A stretch of DNA of 8,610 nucleotides from Acidobacteriota bacterium (GCA_021788955.1 JAJYKC010000051.1:475-9084); one strand, 5' to 3'; positions 1-7,146 are shown, counted from the stretch's first letter. Notes: a model not told the origin generated them from the sequence alone. Program-made: numbers and translations.

Positions 1-2
1 AC

Positions 3-1787
3 CTCGACTCCCGCCAACCCGCCCAAGCCCTCGCCGTCCTCGACGCTCACTCCGACGATGTCCCGCCCCCCGCTCTCGCCTTCCTCCGCGCCCAGGCCCT
101 CGACGCCCAGGACAAGCCCAACGAAGCCTCCCGCCTCTACCAGACCGTCTTCTACGAATACCCGCTCTCCCCCGACTCCCCCGCTGCCGCCCAAGCCCTC
201 GCGCGCCTCAAGAACCTCCCCGGCCATCCCACGCCCACCACCGCCCAGATCCTCGGCCGCGCCAATAAACTCCTCGACGCCGGCCAACCCGTCGCCGCAC
301 AGCGCTTTCTCGAAGACTCGCTCGACAAACTCGACCGCGCCGGGCGCGAAATGGCACAGGTCTTGATCGGCGCCGCCATGCTTTCCGGCCACGACGACCG
401 CAAAGCCTACTCCCACCTCCAGTCCCTCAACCTCTCCACCGATGACGCCGCCGCCGCGCGCCTCTATTACCTCTCCCGTGCCGCCTCACGCCTCGACCGC
501 GTACCGGAAGCCCAGCGCGCCGTCGACGAACTTGGCCGCGAATATCCGAAGAATTCCTGGCGCGAGCGCGCCCTCATTACGCTCGGCAATCGCTTCCTCA
601 CCGAAAACGATCCCCCTTCCTATACGCCTCTCTATCGCGCCTGTTATGAATCCTTCCCCGATTCCTCCGACGCGGACTACTGCCATTGGAAATTAGTCTG
701 GAGCCAGTATCTGCAGAACCCCTCCTCGGCCGAGTCCGGTCTCCGTGAGCATTTGCTTTCTTACCCGCACTCCCCTAAGGCCAACGCCGCGATCTACTTT
801 CTCGGAAGAATCGCCCAATCAAGCGGTGACACATCCCAAGCAACCTCCCTCTACCGTTTTGTAACTTCCTGGTACCCGAACTCCTATTACGCTATCCTCG
901 CCCGCGCCCGCCTCTCCGCCCTCGATCCGCCATCGGCGCCCCCTCCGCCCACGCTCCTCCGCTTTCTCGAAGGCCTGCCTCGCCCCTCCCTGCCGCCTTC
1001 GACGGACTTCCAACCGAACTCCCTCACCCAGAAACGCATCGCCCGCGCCGAAATCCTCGCCACCGCAGGACTCAACACCGAAGCGGAAACCGAATTGAAA
1101 TGCGGAGCGTCTCATGATGGGCAGCCTCAAATCGCCGCCCTCGAACTCGCTTCTCTCGCCAGCAGCCGCGATGCCGCCGATCAGGCGATCCGCTATATCA
1201 AGCACTATGTCCCCGGCTATCTCAACCTCCCACTGAACGACGCGCCTTCCAAGTTCTGGCAACTCGCCTTCCCCCTGCCCTACCGCGTCTCTCTCCTGCG
1301 CTATAGCTCGGAACATTCCCTCGATCCCTACCTCGTCGCCGCTCTCATCCGCCAGGAATCGGAATTCAACCCACGCGCCATCTCCTCCAGCAAAGCCCTA
1401 GGACTCACCCAGGTCGTCCCCTCCACAGGCAAGTACCTCAGCCGCCGCGCCGGAGTCCCGCGCTTCCGGACCACCCTCCTGTTTCAACCCGATACTAACT
1501 TAAGAATTGGAACTTATTATTTGCGTACGCTCCTCGACAATCTACATGGAAGTTCCGAGGCCGCCCTCGCTTCCTACAACGCAGGCGAGAGCCGTGCTCA
1601 ACTCTGGCTAAGCTGGCATAGTTACCGCGAACCCGCTGAATTCGTCGAAACGATCCCATTCAGCCAGACCCGCGACTATGTTGAAGTCGTGCTCCACAAC
1701 GCCGATGTTTACCGAAGGTTGTATGAAAGCGCTAACAAGTTACTCCCCGGTGACAATTCCGCCGATTCAGCCGCAAATAATTTCTAA
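3..1787 (+). CDS. Soluble lytic murein transglycosylase, Slt70-like (GH23), 5' end cut by window
   Basis: Cleaves the MurNAc-GlcNAc bond of peptidoglycan in the periplasm, leaving 1,6-anhydroMurNAc ends (family knowledge). The frame is open from base 3, so the first in-frame ATG at 351 is internal; 594 residues are visible and the start and signal peptide lie upstream of the window. Visible residues 1 to about 410 are Ala/Leu/Arg-rich helical repeats resembling the TPR-like superhelix of Slt70. The catalytic domain follows at about 430-575. It has RQESEFNP with the likely catalytic Glu at visible residue 452 (codon 1356-1358), then SSSKALGLTQVVPST, then ASYNAG, and finally TRDYVEVVLHNADVYRRLY. 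All four family 1A motifs look intact. The visible length is close to that of mature Slt70 of E. coli (about 618 residues), so little should be missing. An AT-richer patch with a TTA leucine codon lies at about 1491-1526 inside the domain. The family call is firm; the exact subfamily is not. Confidence 0.93.
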   Translation, partial: LDSRQPAQALAVLDAHSDDVPPPALAFLRAQALDAQDKPNEASRLYQTVFYEYPLSPDSPAAAQALARLKNLPGHPTPTTAQILGRANKLLDAGQPVAAQRFLEDSLDKLDRAGREMAQVLIGAAMLSGHDDRKAYSHLQSLNLSTDDAAAARLYYLSRAASRLDRVPEAQRAVDELGREYPKNSWRERALITLGNRFLTENDPPSYTPLYRACYESFPDSSDADYCHWKLVWSQYLQNPSSAESGLREHLLSYPHSPKANAAIYFLGRIAQSSGDTSQATSLYRFVTSWYPNSYYAILARARLSALDPPSAPPPPTLLRFLEGLPRPSLPPSTDFQPNSLTQKRIARAEILATAGLNTEAETELKCGASHDGQPQIAALELASLASSRDAADQAIRYIKHYVPGYLNLPLNDAPSKFWQLAFPLPYRVSLLRYSSEHSLDPYLVAALIRQESEFNPRAISSSKALGLTQVVPSTGKYLSRRAGVPRFRTTLLFQPDTNLRIGTYYLRTLLDNLHGSSEAALASYNAGESRAQLWLSWHSYREPAEFVETIPFSQTRDYVEVVLHNADVYRRLYESANKLLPGDNSADSAANNF

Positions 1788-1852
1788 AATCTCTTTCATT
1801 TTCGCCCGCGAGGTGAGACACTAAATACAGCGGCGGAAGACGGACCGGTCAT

Positions 1853-1883
1853 CCACCGCGAGCCGCGTGGGTAGGTTGCCACG
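1853..1883 (+). repeat. Two overlapping, mutually exclusive small hairpins
   Basis: Hairpin A pairs CCA+CGCG (1853-1855 and 1857-1860, with C1856 bulged) with CGCGTGG (1864-1870) around a 3-nt loop. Hairpin B pairs CGTGG (1866-1870) with CCACG (1879-1883) around an 8-nt loop. Both use bases 1866-1870, so they cannot form at the same time. The pairing is read directly from the sequence; any regulatory role is inference. Short GC-rich hairpins are common by chance in DNA of this composition. Confidence 0.35.
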
Positions 1884-1931
1884 AAGCACATGTTCCTCCA
1901 CGGCAGGACGAGGATGCAGAAGGATACGTGT

Positions 1932-1935
1932 GAGG
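1932..1935 (+). promoter_or_regulatory. Ribosome binding site that favours the start at 1941
   Basis: GAGG at 1932-1935 lies 5 nt before the ATG at 1941. Two earlier in-frame ATGs exist. The one at 1890 has no Shine-Dalgarno-like sequence, and the one at 1914 has AGGACGAGG directly against it with almost no spacing. The 1941 start is therefore preferred and also begins where the protein takes on a regular, conserved-looking character. Confidence 0.6.
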
Positions 1936-1940
1936 TAAGA

Positions 1941-2363
1941 ATGCGCTCAATCACGTTGTTACCTGAAACTATCGCTCAAGCGGACGGGAACGGCCCAACC
2001 GCCGACCTCGGCGCCGCAGTCGGTAAACTCTTGATCCTTACGCTCGAAATCACAAGATCAGTCGAACAGGAAAGCCTGGAAGTTGAGGTTTGGGGCTCAA
2101 CCGACGGCACAACTTGGGGCGATAAACCCATTACGGCGCTACCGCAAAAATACTATTGCGGCCTGTATTCCGTGCTAATTAATCTCTCCCGCAGACCGGA
2201 ACTCCGATTCCTGCGTCTCGCCTGGAAAATGAAACGATGGGCCAGAGCGGACAACATGCCCCTCTTCGCGTTCTCTTCTTTCGTCGAAGAGTCCGGCGCC
2301 CGCCTCGTTCCCACATCGGTAACTTCCACAGCCACGAGGACGACTGCCGTCGCCGCGGCCTGA
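1941..2363 (+). CDS. Small hypothetical protein, probable beta-rich fold
   Basis: I cannot assign a function to this 140-residue protein. No signal peptide or membrane segment is evident, so it is probably cytoplasmic. Residues about 30-100 alternate hydrophobic and polar residues as expected for beta strands and include LEVEVWGSTDGTTW. That turn resembles the 'S-x-D-G-x-x-W' loops of beta-sandwich binding domains such as discoidin-like folds; the likeness is short and may be superficial. A basic, Trp-containing segment (AWKMKRWAR, about 94-102) follows. The last 20 or so residues are Thr/Ala-rich and look disordered. Codon use differs from its neighbours: lower GC, weaker C bias and codons such as CTA, ATT and TAT. 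It lies 153 nt downstream of the transglycosylase on the same strand and converges with the larB unit. An upstream start at 1890 would add 17 residues that look non-native. Confidence 0.72.
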   Translation: MRSITLLPETIAQADGNGPTADLGAAVGKLLILTLEITRSVEQESLEVEVWGSTDGTTWGDKPITALPQKYYCGLYSVLINLSRRPELRFLRLAWKMKRWARADNMPLFAFSSFVEESGARLVPTSVTSTATRTTAVAAA

Positions 2364-2382
2364 CCTACACCTGTTTCGCAAT

Positions 2383-2420
2383 TGCGGGGAGCCCGGCCGC
2401 CAAATGCCGCGTTCCCCGCA
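2383..2420. terminator. Convergent-intergenic hairpin, probable bidirectional terminator
   Basis: TGCGGGGA (2383-2390) pairs perfectly with TCCCCGCA (2413-2420). The stem continues through a G-T wobble and a C-G pair, one C-C mismatch, and an inner CGGC/GCCG stem (2394-2397 with 2406-2409) closing an 8-nt loop. It begins 20 nt after the stop of the + strand gene and ends 3 nt before the end of the - strand gene, which is the expected place for a shared terminator. Neither side has a U-tract, so it is not a canonical intrinsic terminator. It may act as a transcript 3'-end barrier or with Rho. A 10-bp palindrome CGCAATTGCG (2377-2386) overlaps its left foot. Confidence 0.6.
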
Positions 2421-2423
2421 TGC

Positions 2424-2849
2424 CTAAACGCGAAACTCGTCCGCCCTCCAGTTCACCACGGCCTTCTTAATTTCCTTCAACTCCAGCTTCTCATCGAGCG
2501 CCCGCTTCACTAGCCCCGCCAATTCTCCGTCGGAGGCGAACCGCAGCCCGACCAACTGCTGCGGCGTCAACTCCCCAATCCGCCCCCGCAACTCCTCCGG
2601 CAGCACCCGCTGCATTCGCAGTGTCTCCTCCAGCCGGACCAGCCGGTCCTGCACCTTCAGCGGATAAGTGCGCAGCAGCGTCACGAGCACCACGAGCGCC
2701 ACCGCCATCACCAGTACCCAGGCGGTCTCGATCCCCGGATGACGGATCAAATAGCAGATCGCGAAGCCGACATTAACGATCGCCGCCGGCGCCAGAAAAA
2801 AATGGTACGGCGGGTTGAAGCGGGCGTGGTTCTTGTAATCCTGCGCCAT
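2424..2849 (-). CDS. Two-TM small membrane protein, DUF6526-like
   Basis: Membrane protein of 141 residues with unknown function. The N-terminus (KNHARFNPPYHFFLAP) and the C-terminus (ALDEKLELKEIKKAVVNWRADEFRV) resemble what I remember of the DUF6526 family; I could not check this. Two hydrophobic segments at about 16-36 and 42-60 are separated by a short loop with charged residues (RHPGIE). They are followed by an 80-residue charged, helical tail with LTPQQLVGLRFASDGEL, probably cytoplasmic. This gives a helical hairpin in the inner membrane with a soluble C-terminal domain. The start is supported by AGAGGGGG at 2855-2862, 5 nt before the ATG. It begins 39 nt after the larB stop, so it is probably the last gene of the - strand operon. 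No catalytic motif is evident. Confidence 0.8.
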   Translation of the reverse strand: MAQDYKNHARFNPPYHFFLAPAAIVNVGFAICYLIRHPGIETAWVLVMAVALVVLVTLLRTYPLKVQDRLVRLEETLRMQRVLPEELRGRIGELTPQQLVGLRFASDGELAGLVKRALDEKLELKEIKKAVVNWRADEFRV

Positions 2850-2854
2850 GAAAT

Positions 2855-2862
2855 CCCCCTCT
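2855..2862 (-). promoter_or_regulatory. Ribosome binding site of the DUF6526-like gene
   Basis: On the - strand the purine run AGAGGGGG precedes the ATG at 2849 by 5 nt. It sits in the 39-nt gap after larB and supports independent translation initiation within a shared transcript. Confidence 0.6.
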
Positions 2863-2888
2863 GAAACTTGCTCCGAATGAAGTAACCC

Positions 2889-3635
2889 TCAGGGCCGGTT
2901 CATCAGACTCGCCACATACCCAGCCCCGAAACCATTGTCGATGTTAACCACCGTCACGTTGCTCGAACAACTGTTCAGCATCCCGAGCAGCGCCGCCAGC
3001 CCGTGAAAGCTCGCCCCATACCCGATGCTCGTCGGCACAGCAATCACCGGCGCCGTCACCAACCCTCCCACCACGCTCGGCAGCGCTCCCTCCATCCCCG
3101 CGCACACCACTACAACTTTGGCTCGCTGCAGCCGCGAAGTGTTCTCCATCAACCGGTGAATCCCCGCCACGCCCACGTCGTGGATCGACTCCACTTCGTT
3201 CCCCATCGTCTCCGCCGTCACCGCCGCTTCTTCCGCCACCGGAATGTCGCTCGTGCCCGCGCAAACCACCGCGATCGTCCCCCGCCCCTTCAACTCCCGG
3301 TCCCGCCAGATCCGTACCACGCGCGATAGCGGAAAATGCTCCGCCTGCGGGCTCAGGGCCACCACCCGCCGCGCCGCCTCCTCGCTCACCCGCGTCACCA
3401 GCACGTTCCGCGACCGCTCAACCAGCCGCGCCGCGATCGCCTCAATCTGCTCCGGCGTCTTACCCTGCCCGAACACCACCTCCGCCATCCCGTGCCGCAG
3501 CGCCCGGTGATGGTCGACTTTCGCGAACCCCAGGTCCTCAAACGGCATGTGCCGCATGCGGCTGAGCGCCGCGTCCACATCTGTCACACCCTCACGCACT
3601 TCATCCAGCAGGGTTCTCAATTGCGTTGAATCCAT
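2889..3635 (-). CDS. larB: LarB, pyridinium-3,5-biscarboxylic acid mononucleotide synthase
   Basis: First enzyme of nickel-pincer nucleotide (NPN) cofactor synthesis. It carboxylates the pyridinium ring of nicotinic acid adenine dinucleotide at C5 and hydrolyses the phosphoanhydride, giving P2CMN and AMP (family knowledge). At 248 residues it has the usual full length. The N-terminal third is helical. The C-terminal two thirds is the PurE/AIR-carboxylase-like domain with [14 protein letters not shown] (about 124-137), [11 protein letters not shown] (152-162), [17 protein letters not shown] (176-192), PTSIGYG (201-207) and [10 protein letters not shown] (231-240). Cys223 in the NSC motif sits where I recall the reactive Cys221 of the Lactiplantibacillus plantarum enzyme. 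It is likely cytoplasmic. It starts 31 nt after the DUF4175-like gene, with only a weak GAAAG Shine-Dalgarno, so it may depend on read-through or coupling. larC, larE and larA are absent from the window. Some older annotations call this family AIR carboxylase or circadian phase modifier CpmA, but the motifs here favour LarB over PurE. Confidence 0.93.
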   Translation of the reverse strand: MDSTQLRTLLDEVREGVTDVDAALSRMRHMPFEDLGFAKVDHHRALRHGMAEVVFGQGKTPEQIEAIAARLVERSRNVLVTRVSEEAARRVVALSPQAEHFPLSRVVRIWRDRELKGRGTIAVVCAGTSDIPVAEEAAVTAETMGNEVESIHDVGVAGIHRLMENTSRLQRAKVVVVCAGMEGALPSVVGGLVTAPVIAVPTSIGYGASFHGLAALLGMLNSCSSNVTVVNIDNGFGAGYVASLMNRP

Positions 3636-3666
3636 TGGTTGCTTTCAACAATACCAGACGCGGGCG

Positions 3667-6600
3667 TCACTTCTGCCCTTTGCTCAGCCGCCGGAAATAA
3701 TCCGCCGCCGCGTTCGCGTAGCCCCGCGGCGCCGCGTCCGGCGCGCTCGTCCGGATCTGCCCGCCCGTCTGCTCGTCCAGTTTCCGCCGCAACTCCGCCT
3801 CCACCTGCTCGATCCCCGGCAACACCGTCCGGTTCAGCCGCGCAGCCAACTCGTCCCGGTCGCCGTGCCAGTTCATCCGCCCCAACGCACCCCAAACCTG
3901 GTCCAGTTGCTGCTCAACCCCAGCCTGCCCGCGCGCCATCCGCCGCAGCCGCGAAAAGCCTTGCATGATCCCATCCTGCTCGGCCTGCGATGGCTGCGGA
4001 ATCGGACTCCCTCCGCGAGGCGATGATGTTCCCCGCTCGAGTGGCGATGTCATCGGCTGCCCTTGTTGCTGCCCCTGCTGTCCCGCCTGCCCGCTCTGCC
4101 CTTGCATCCGCGCCTGCATCTGCTCTAACTGCCGCCGCAGGCTCTCCACCTGGTTCAGCGCCTGCTCGGTCTGCTGCGCCCCACCGTCCTTGGCGCCCGC
4201 CGCGCTCTGCTGCCCGCCGTTCTCCGGCTCCGCCTTCAGCGACTTCTGCGCCTCCTGAATCTGGTCGTTCAGCTTGTCGAGACCCATCCCCGTCATCGAC
4301 TCCCGCATCCACGTGTACTGCCCTTCCCCACGCCGGATCCAGTCCGAGTTCATCCGCATCCTCTGCTCGAGCTCGTTCTGCTCGGCATCGCCCAGCGCCT
4401 GCCGCAATTTCTGCGCCGCCGCCGGCTGACTGTCCGCCATCGATTGCGCGGCCGATTCGAGCTTCCGCTGCAACTGTCCCATCTCATCTGCCAGCCGCCG
4501 CTCCTCATCCGCCAGCCGCCGCGCCCCCGCGCTCGACGACGACGGACTCGGCCCCAGCCGCGGGTCCTGCCTCTGCTGCCCCTTCCCGAACGTGTCCAGC
4601 AACTGCTTCGAAAAATCCCGATGCGACTCCGCAATCTGCTTGGCCTGGTTCGCCAGGTCGCTCATCTGCGCCTGCGCCCGCTGCTTCTGTGCTTGCTCCA
4701 AAGTCTGCCCCGCCGCGTTCAGCCGCTGTGCCGCCTGCCGCGCCGCATCCTGGTTCCCGCTCACCCCCTGCCGCATCGCTTCCTCGGCCTGCTCCACATC
4801 ATGCAAAGCCTGCTCCAGTTGCTGCGGTGAAGCCCCCGCCACGCCGCCGAAACTCTGTCGCCCCATCGTCCCCGCCTGCTGCTGCGAGCCCTGCTGTCCC
4901 TGTTGCCCCTCCTGCCCTTGCTGCATCTGCCCGCCCTGCCGGCTCTGGCTCTGCTGGCTCTGCCCGCTCTGCCGCTGCAAATCTTCCAACTGCTGCCGCA
5001 ACTGCTCCGCCTCACGCCGCAGCATCTCCTGCTGCCACCGCTGCTCCAACTGCTGCTGCGCATTCTTCTGCTGCTGGGCCAACTCCTGCTGCCGCCGCGC
5101 CAGCTCTTTCAACTTCTCCAACGCCTCGTCCGCCTTCTGCTCCGCCTCGCTCTTCGCCGACGCCTGCTCGCCCGTCTCGTACTGGTTCTTCTCCGTGTCC
5201 AGCTCCAGGTCGAGGAGCCGCTCCAGGTCGCGTCCCATGCCTCCCTGCATCCCGTTCCCACCCCCCGAAGCCCCGAACGCCACCTGAATGTCGCGGAATA
5301 CCGACTCCGCCCGCAGCAGGTGCTGCAGAATCTGCTGCGCCACCGCCAGCGCCTTCACCCACGCGCCCGCGCCTAACTGTCCCGCCGCCACCTGCGCCCC
5401 CGCCGACGCCTGGTCCATGTTCTCTGTAAATGTCTTGAACTGCGCCGAACTGCTGTCCAGATGCCGGCTCCGCATCCGGTCCGCCAGGCTCCGCGCCTGC
5501 GCCCCCAGCTTCGCCTGCATATCGTCCAGGAACTTCGCCTCGCTCGCCGCCGTCGCCGCATCCGGCGCATGACGGTTCGCGTTCCACGTCGCCGCGATGA
5601 TCTCCTTTTCGTGTTCGCTGATGTTGTTCTGGTCCTGCTCCCCGCCACCCATTCCCCCGCCCTGCTGCGCCTGCGAATAGCGCAGGTCATACGGTTCGGC
5701 GTGCGCGAAATACATATCCGTCTTCTCGCTGTGGCTCGCATCCCGCGCCGATGCGTAGTAACTCACCAGATCTCCCGGCGAAAGATGAAAATCCTCCAGC
5801 GCAATCTCCGTGCTCCCATCCACCTGCTTGGCGTTCTGCTGCTTCAGCAGCGATACCGTCTTCTCAGGCCCGCCGTTCACCGAGTAATGCAGCGCCAGTT
5901 CATGCAGCCCGTAATCGTCCGACCCCTCCACCTTCACCGTAACTTCTTCAATCGGACTTACTCCCGTGTCTCTCCCCGGGAATTCGATTTTCACGATCGG
6001 CGCGGCGTCCTTCTTCGCTTCAATGAAATAATCCTCGCTCAGTCTTACTAACTCGCCTTCATCGAGCGCCGCCACATAGTAAGCTCCATCCTTCTTGATA
6101 GGCACCGAAGCCCGCAACCATCCCTCCGCTCCTTCGGCAAGCGGAATCCTCGTCCCGTCATCCAGCACCAGAAGCCCCTGCTTCAGCGGCCCCGTGGTCT
6201 TCACGTCCACCGCGGCCACCGTCCCTTCCACCGCCCGAAGATCCCCGCCCGGGCTCTCCACCACATCGGCCAGCCCCAGAGCCTTCGGATAGTGATAGGT
6301 CACCTTCAGCGCGCTCACCGCCGGCAGGTCCCGCACCTTCAGCTCAAACGCCTTCGACTTCAACCCCGCCGCCTCGACATAGTAATCGAGCGTATCCTCC
6401 AGCCCCGCCAGCACAAACTCGTATCCGTCCGTTCCGGCGGCCGGCTGCATCCGGATGTCGTTCCACCGCGTCGTCCCGCGGTACCGCGCGAATAAATGCA
6501 CCTCTCCCGAAGAGAATCCCAGTAACTCCGCCCGGATCCGCTCGTCCGAATGCCGTCGCACCGTCGCGTTCCCCGGCTCCACTAAAATGTCCCGCAGCGG

Positions 6601-7146
6601 ATGCGTCCCCGCCCGCGGCGTGTTCCCCCACAGCAGCGCGCTCCCATAACCCAGGAACCCCGGCCCCGCGAAAATCAGCCAGATCAGCACCGTCACCGCC
6701 GCGCCCGCCGCCGCGCCAAACGCCGCAATCCACTTCGCCGGCGCCAGCGCCTCCGGTTCGTGCCGCCGCGCCACTTCGAGCGCGTCCTCGGCCAAAAGCT
6801 GATCAAACGCCCCGCCCGCCTCCGGCCGCTCGGCCAGCGTCAACAGCCGCTCTTCAAAATCGGGAAACCGCCGCTCGGCGTCCTTCGCCGCCCGCCGCCG
6901 GTTCAGCTTGAGCAGCGGCACAACCAGCCCGAATGCCACCGCCAGTGCCAGCGCCAGGTACAGCACCGTCCGGTGCGCCGTCAGCTTCCCGGGCGTGTAC
7001 CCGCTCCAACTCGCCGCCAGCGCCAGCACCAGCGTCACGCCCAGCGCCGCCCCGGCCGCCGCCGCAGCCCCGCGCGTCCAGGCCAGCAGCCGAAGCCGCG
7101 CCTCGATCCTCCGCAGATACGCATTCAAAATTTCCAGAGCGCTCAT
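3667..7146 (-). CDS. Giant DUF4175-like membrane protein with Gln-rich coiled-coil tail
   Basis: Membrane-anchored protein of 1159 residues with unknown biochemical role. Hydrophobic segments at about 27-47, 60-80 and 138-160 anchor it; no cleaved signal peptide is apparent. Residues about 180-490 are beta-rich and look like two or three Ig-like sandwich modules (for example ILVEPGNATVRRHSDERIRAELLG at 187-210 and DDYGLHELALHYSVNGG at 410-426), probably periplasmic. From about 505 to the end the protein is helical and charged. It has heptad-like Glu/Gln/Arg stretches (about 665-725), Gln/Gly/Ser low-complexity runs (about 723-758 and 1013-1032), a Ser-rich linker near 867-873 and a more ordered C-terminus (about 1055-1159). 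Three TM segments, a beta region and a Q-rich coiled tail fit what I recall of DUF4175/TIGR02302 proteins, but this one looks longer. Its ATG overlaps the stop of the BatA-like gene (ATGA, 7143-7146), suggesting translational coupling and a joint complex. No enzymatic motif was seen. A structural or scaffolding role is inference. Confidence 0.85.
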   Translation of the reverse strand: MSALEILNAYLRRIEARLRLLAWTRGAAAAAGAALGVTLVLALAASWSGYTPGKLTAHRTVLYLALALAVAFGLVVPLLKLNRRRAAKDAERRFPDFEERLLTLAERPEAGGAFDQLLAEDALEVARRHEPEALAPAKWIAAFGAAAGAAVTVLIWLIFAGPGFLGYGSALLWGNTPRAGTHPLRDILVEPGNATVRRHSDERIRAELLGFSSGEVHLFARYRGTTRWNDIRMQPAAGTDGYEFVLAGLEDTLDYYVEAAGLKSKAFELKVRDLPAVSALKVTYHYPKALGLADVVESPGGDLRAVEGTVAAVDVKTTGPLKQGLLVLDDGTRIPLAEGAEGWLRASVPIKKDGAYYVAALDEGELVRLSEDYFIEAKKDAAPIVKIEFPGRDTGVSPIEEVTVKVEGSDDYGLHELALHYSVNGGPEKTVSLLKQQNAKQVDGSTEIALEDFHLSPGDLVSYYASARDASHSEKTDMYFAHAEPYDLRYSQAQQGGGMGGGEQDQNNISEHEKEIIAATWNANRHAPDAATAASEAKFLDDMQAKLGAQARSLADRMRSRHLDSSSAQFKTFTENMDQASAGAQVAAGQLGAGAWVKALAVAQQILQHLLRAESVFRDIQVAFGASGGGNGMQGGMGRDLERLLDLELDTEKNQYETGEQASAKSEAEQKADEALEKLKELARRQQELAQQQKNAQQQLEQRWQQEMLRREAEQLRQQLEDLQRQSGQSQQSQSRQGGQMQQGQEGQQGQQGSQQQAGTMGRQSFGGVAGASPQQLEQALHDVEQAEEAMRQGVSGNQDAARQAAQRLNAAGQTLEQAQKQRAQAQMSDLANQAKQIAESHRDFSKQLLDTFGKGQQRQDPRLGPSPSSSSAGARRLADEERRLADEMGQLQRKLESAAQSMADSQPAAAQKLRQALGDAEQNELEQRMRMNSDWIRRGEGQYTWMRESMTGMGLDKLNDQIQEAQKSLKAEPENGGQQSAAGAKDGGAQQTEQALNQVESLRRQLEQMQARMQGQSGQAGQQGQQQGQPMTSPLERGTSSPRGGSPIPQPSQAEQDGIMQGFSRLRRMARGQAGVEQQLDQVWGALGRMNWHGDRDELAARLNRTVLPGIEQVEAELRRKLDEQTGGQIRTSAPDAAPRGYANAAADYFRRLSKGQK
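4051..4110 (-). repeat. Second Gln/Gly low-complexity tract in the DUF4175-like protein
   Basis: Codes for about 20 residues (roughly 1013-1032) built from QxGQ and QQG units, almost all CAG, CAA, GGC and GGG codons. It lies between a helical segment and the ordered C-terminal region and is probably a flexible linker. Confidence 0.7.
4867..5109 (-). repeat. Gln-rich coiled-coil and low-complexity region (CAG/CTG-rich DNA)
   Basis: Covers residues about 680-760 of the DUF4175-like protein. The first half is a charged helix with repeated E-Q-L-R-Q units; the second half is nearly pure Q, G and S. The + strand reads as CTG/TGC-rich DNA. Cysteine-rich and leucine-rich reading frames on the + strand over this stretch are by-products of that codon pattern. 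Such runs can expand or contract by slippage, so length variation between strains is plausible. Confidence 0.75.

Larger units (their letters stand above)
1788..1940 (+). promoter_or_regulatory. Intergenic leader between transglycosylase and small hypothetical gene
   Basis: These 153 nt carry no convincing gene. There is no clear terminator after the transglycosylase stop. A TAAATA at 1822-1827 could be a -10 element, but nothing at the expected distance upstream matches a -35 box well, so a promoter here is only tentative. Two small hairpins overlap at about 1853-1883 and are listed separately. I do not recognise a known riboswitch consensus. The stretch could simply be a 5' untranslated region or spacer that lets the two genes be co-transcribed. 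Confidence 0.3.

Noticed and set aside
58..366. 102-residue reading frame on the + strand rich in Pro, Ser and Arg
   Set aside because: It lies over the true transglycosylase frame, which is open from base 3 and gives TPR-like helical protein. The Pro/Ser/Arg content is typical of an out-of-frame read of C-rich DNA.
819..1316. 165-residue reading frame on the - strand opposite the transglycosylase
   Set aside because: Gly/Arg/Glu-rich antisense shadow of a confidently identified gene, with no recognisable domain.
1788..1940. Known riboswitch or small RNA in the leader
   Set aside because: I compared it by eye with cyclic-di-GMP, SAM, cobalamin and TPP type cores and found no match; only generic small hairpins are present.
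4867..5109. Repeat array resembling CRISPR or a tandem-repeat DNA element
   Set aside because: The repetition is at codon level within one reading frame, has no fixed unit length and no spacers, and is explained by a Gln-rich protein segment.
4592..5287. Cysteine-rich 231-residue frame on the + strand that could suggest a metallothionein-like protein
   Set aside because: The Cys (TGC) codons are the antisense, shifted reading of repeated Gln/Gly/Ala codons in the Q-rich region; there is no plausible start context.
3990..5429. 479-residue reading frame on the + strand opposite the DUF4175-like gene
   Set aside because: Ala/Pro/Ser-rich throughout with no domain, and it is antisense to a gene with clear TM segments and coiled coils. 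Long antisense frames are expected where GC is this high and Gln codons repeat.
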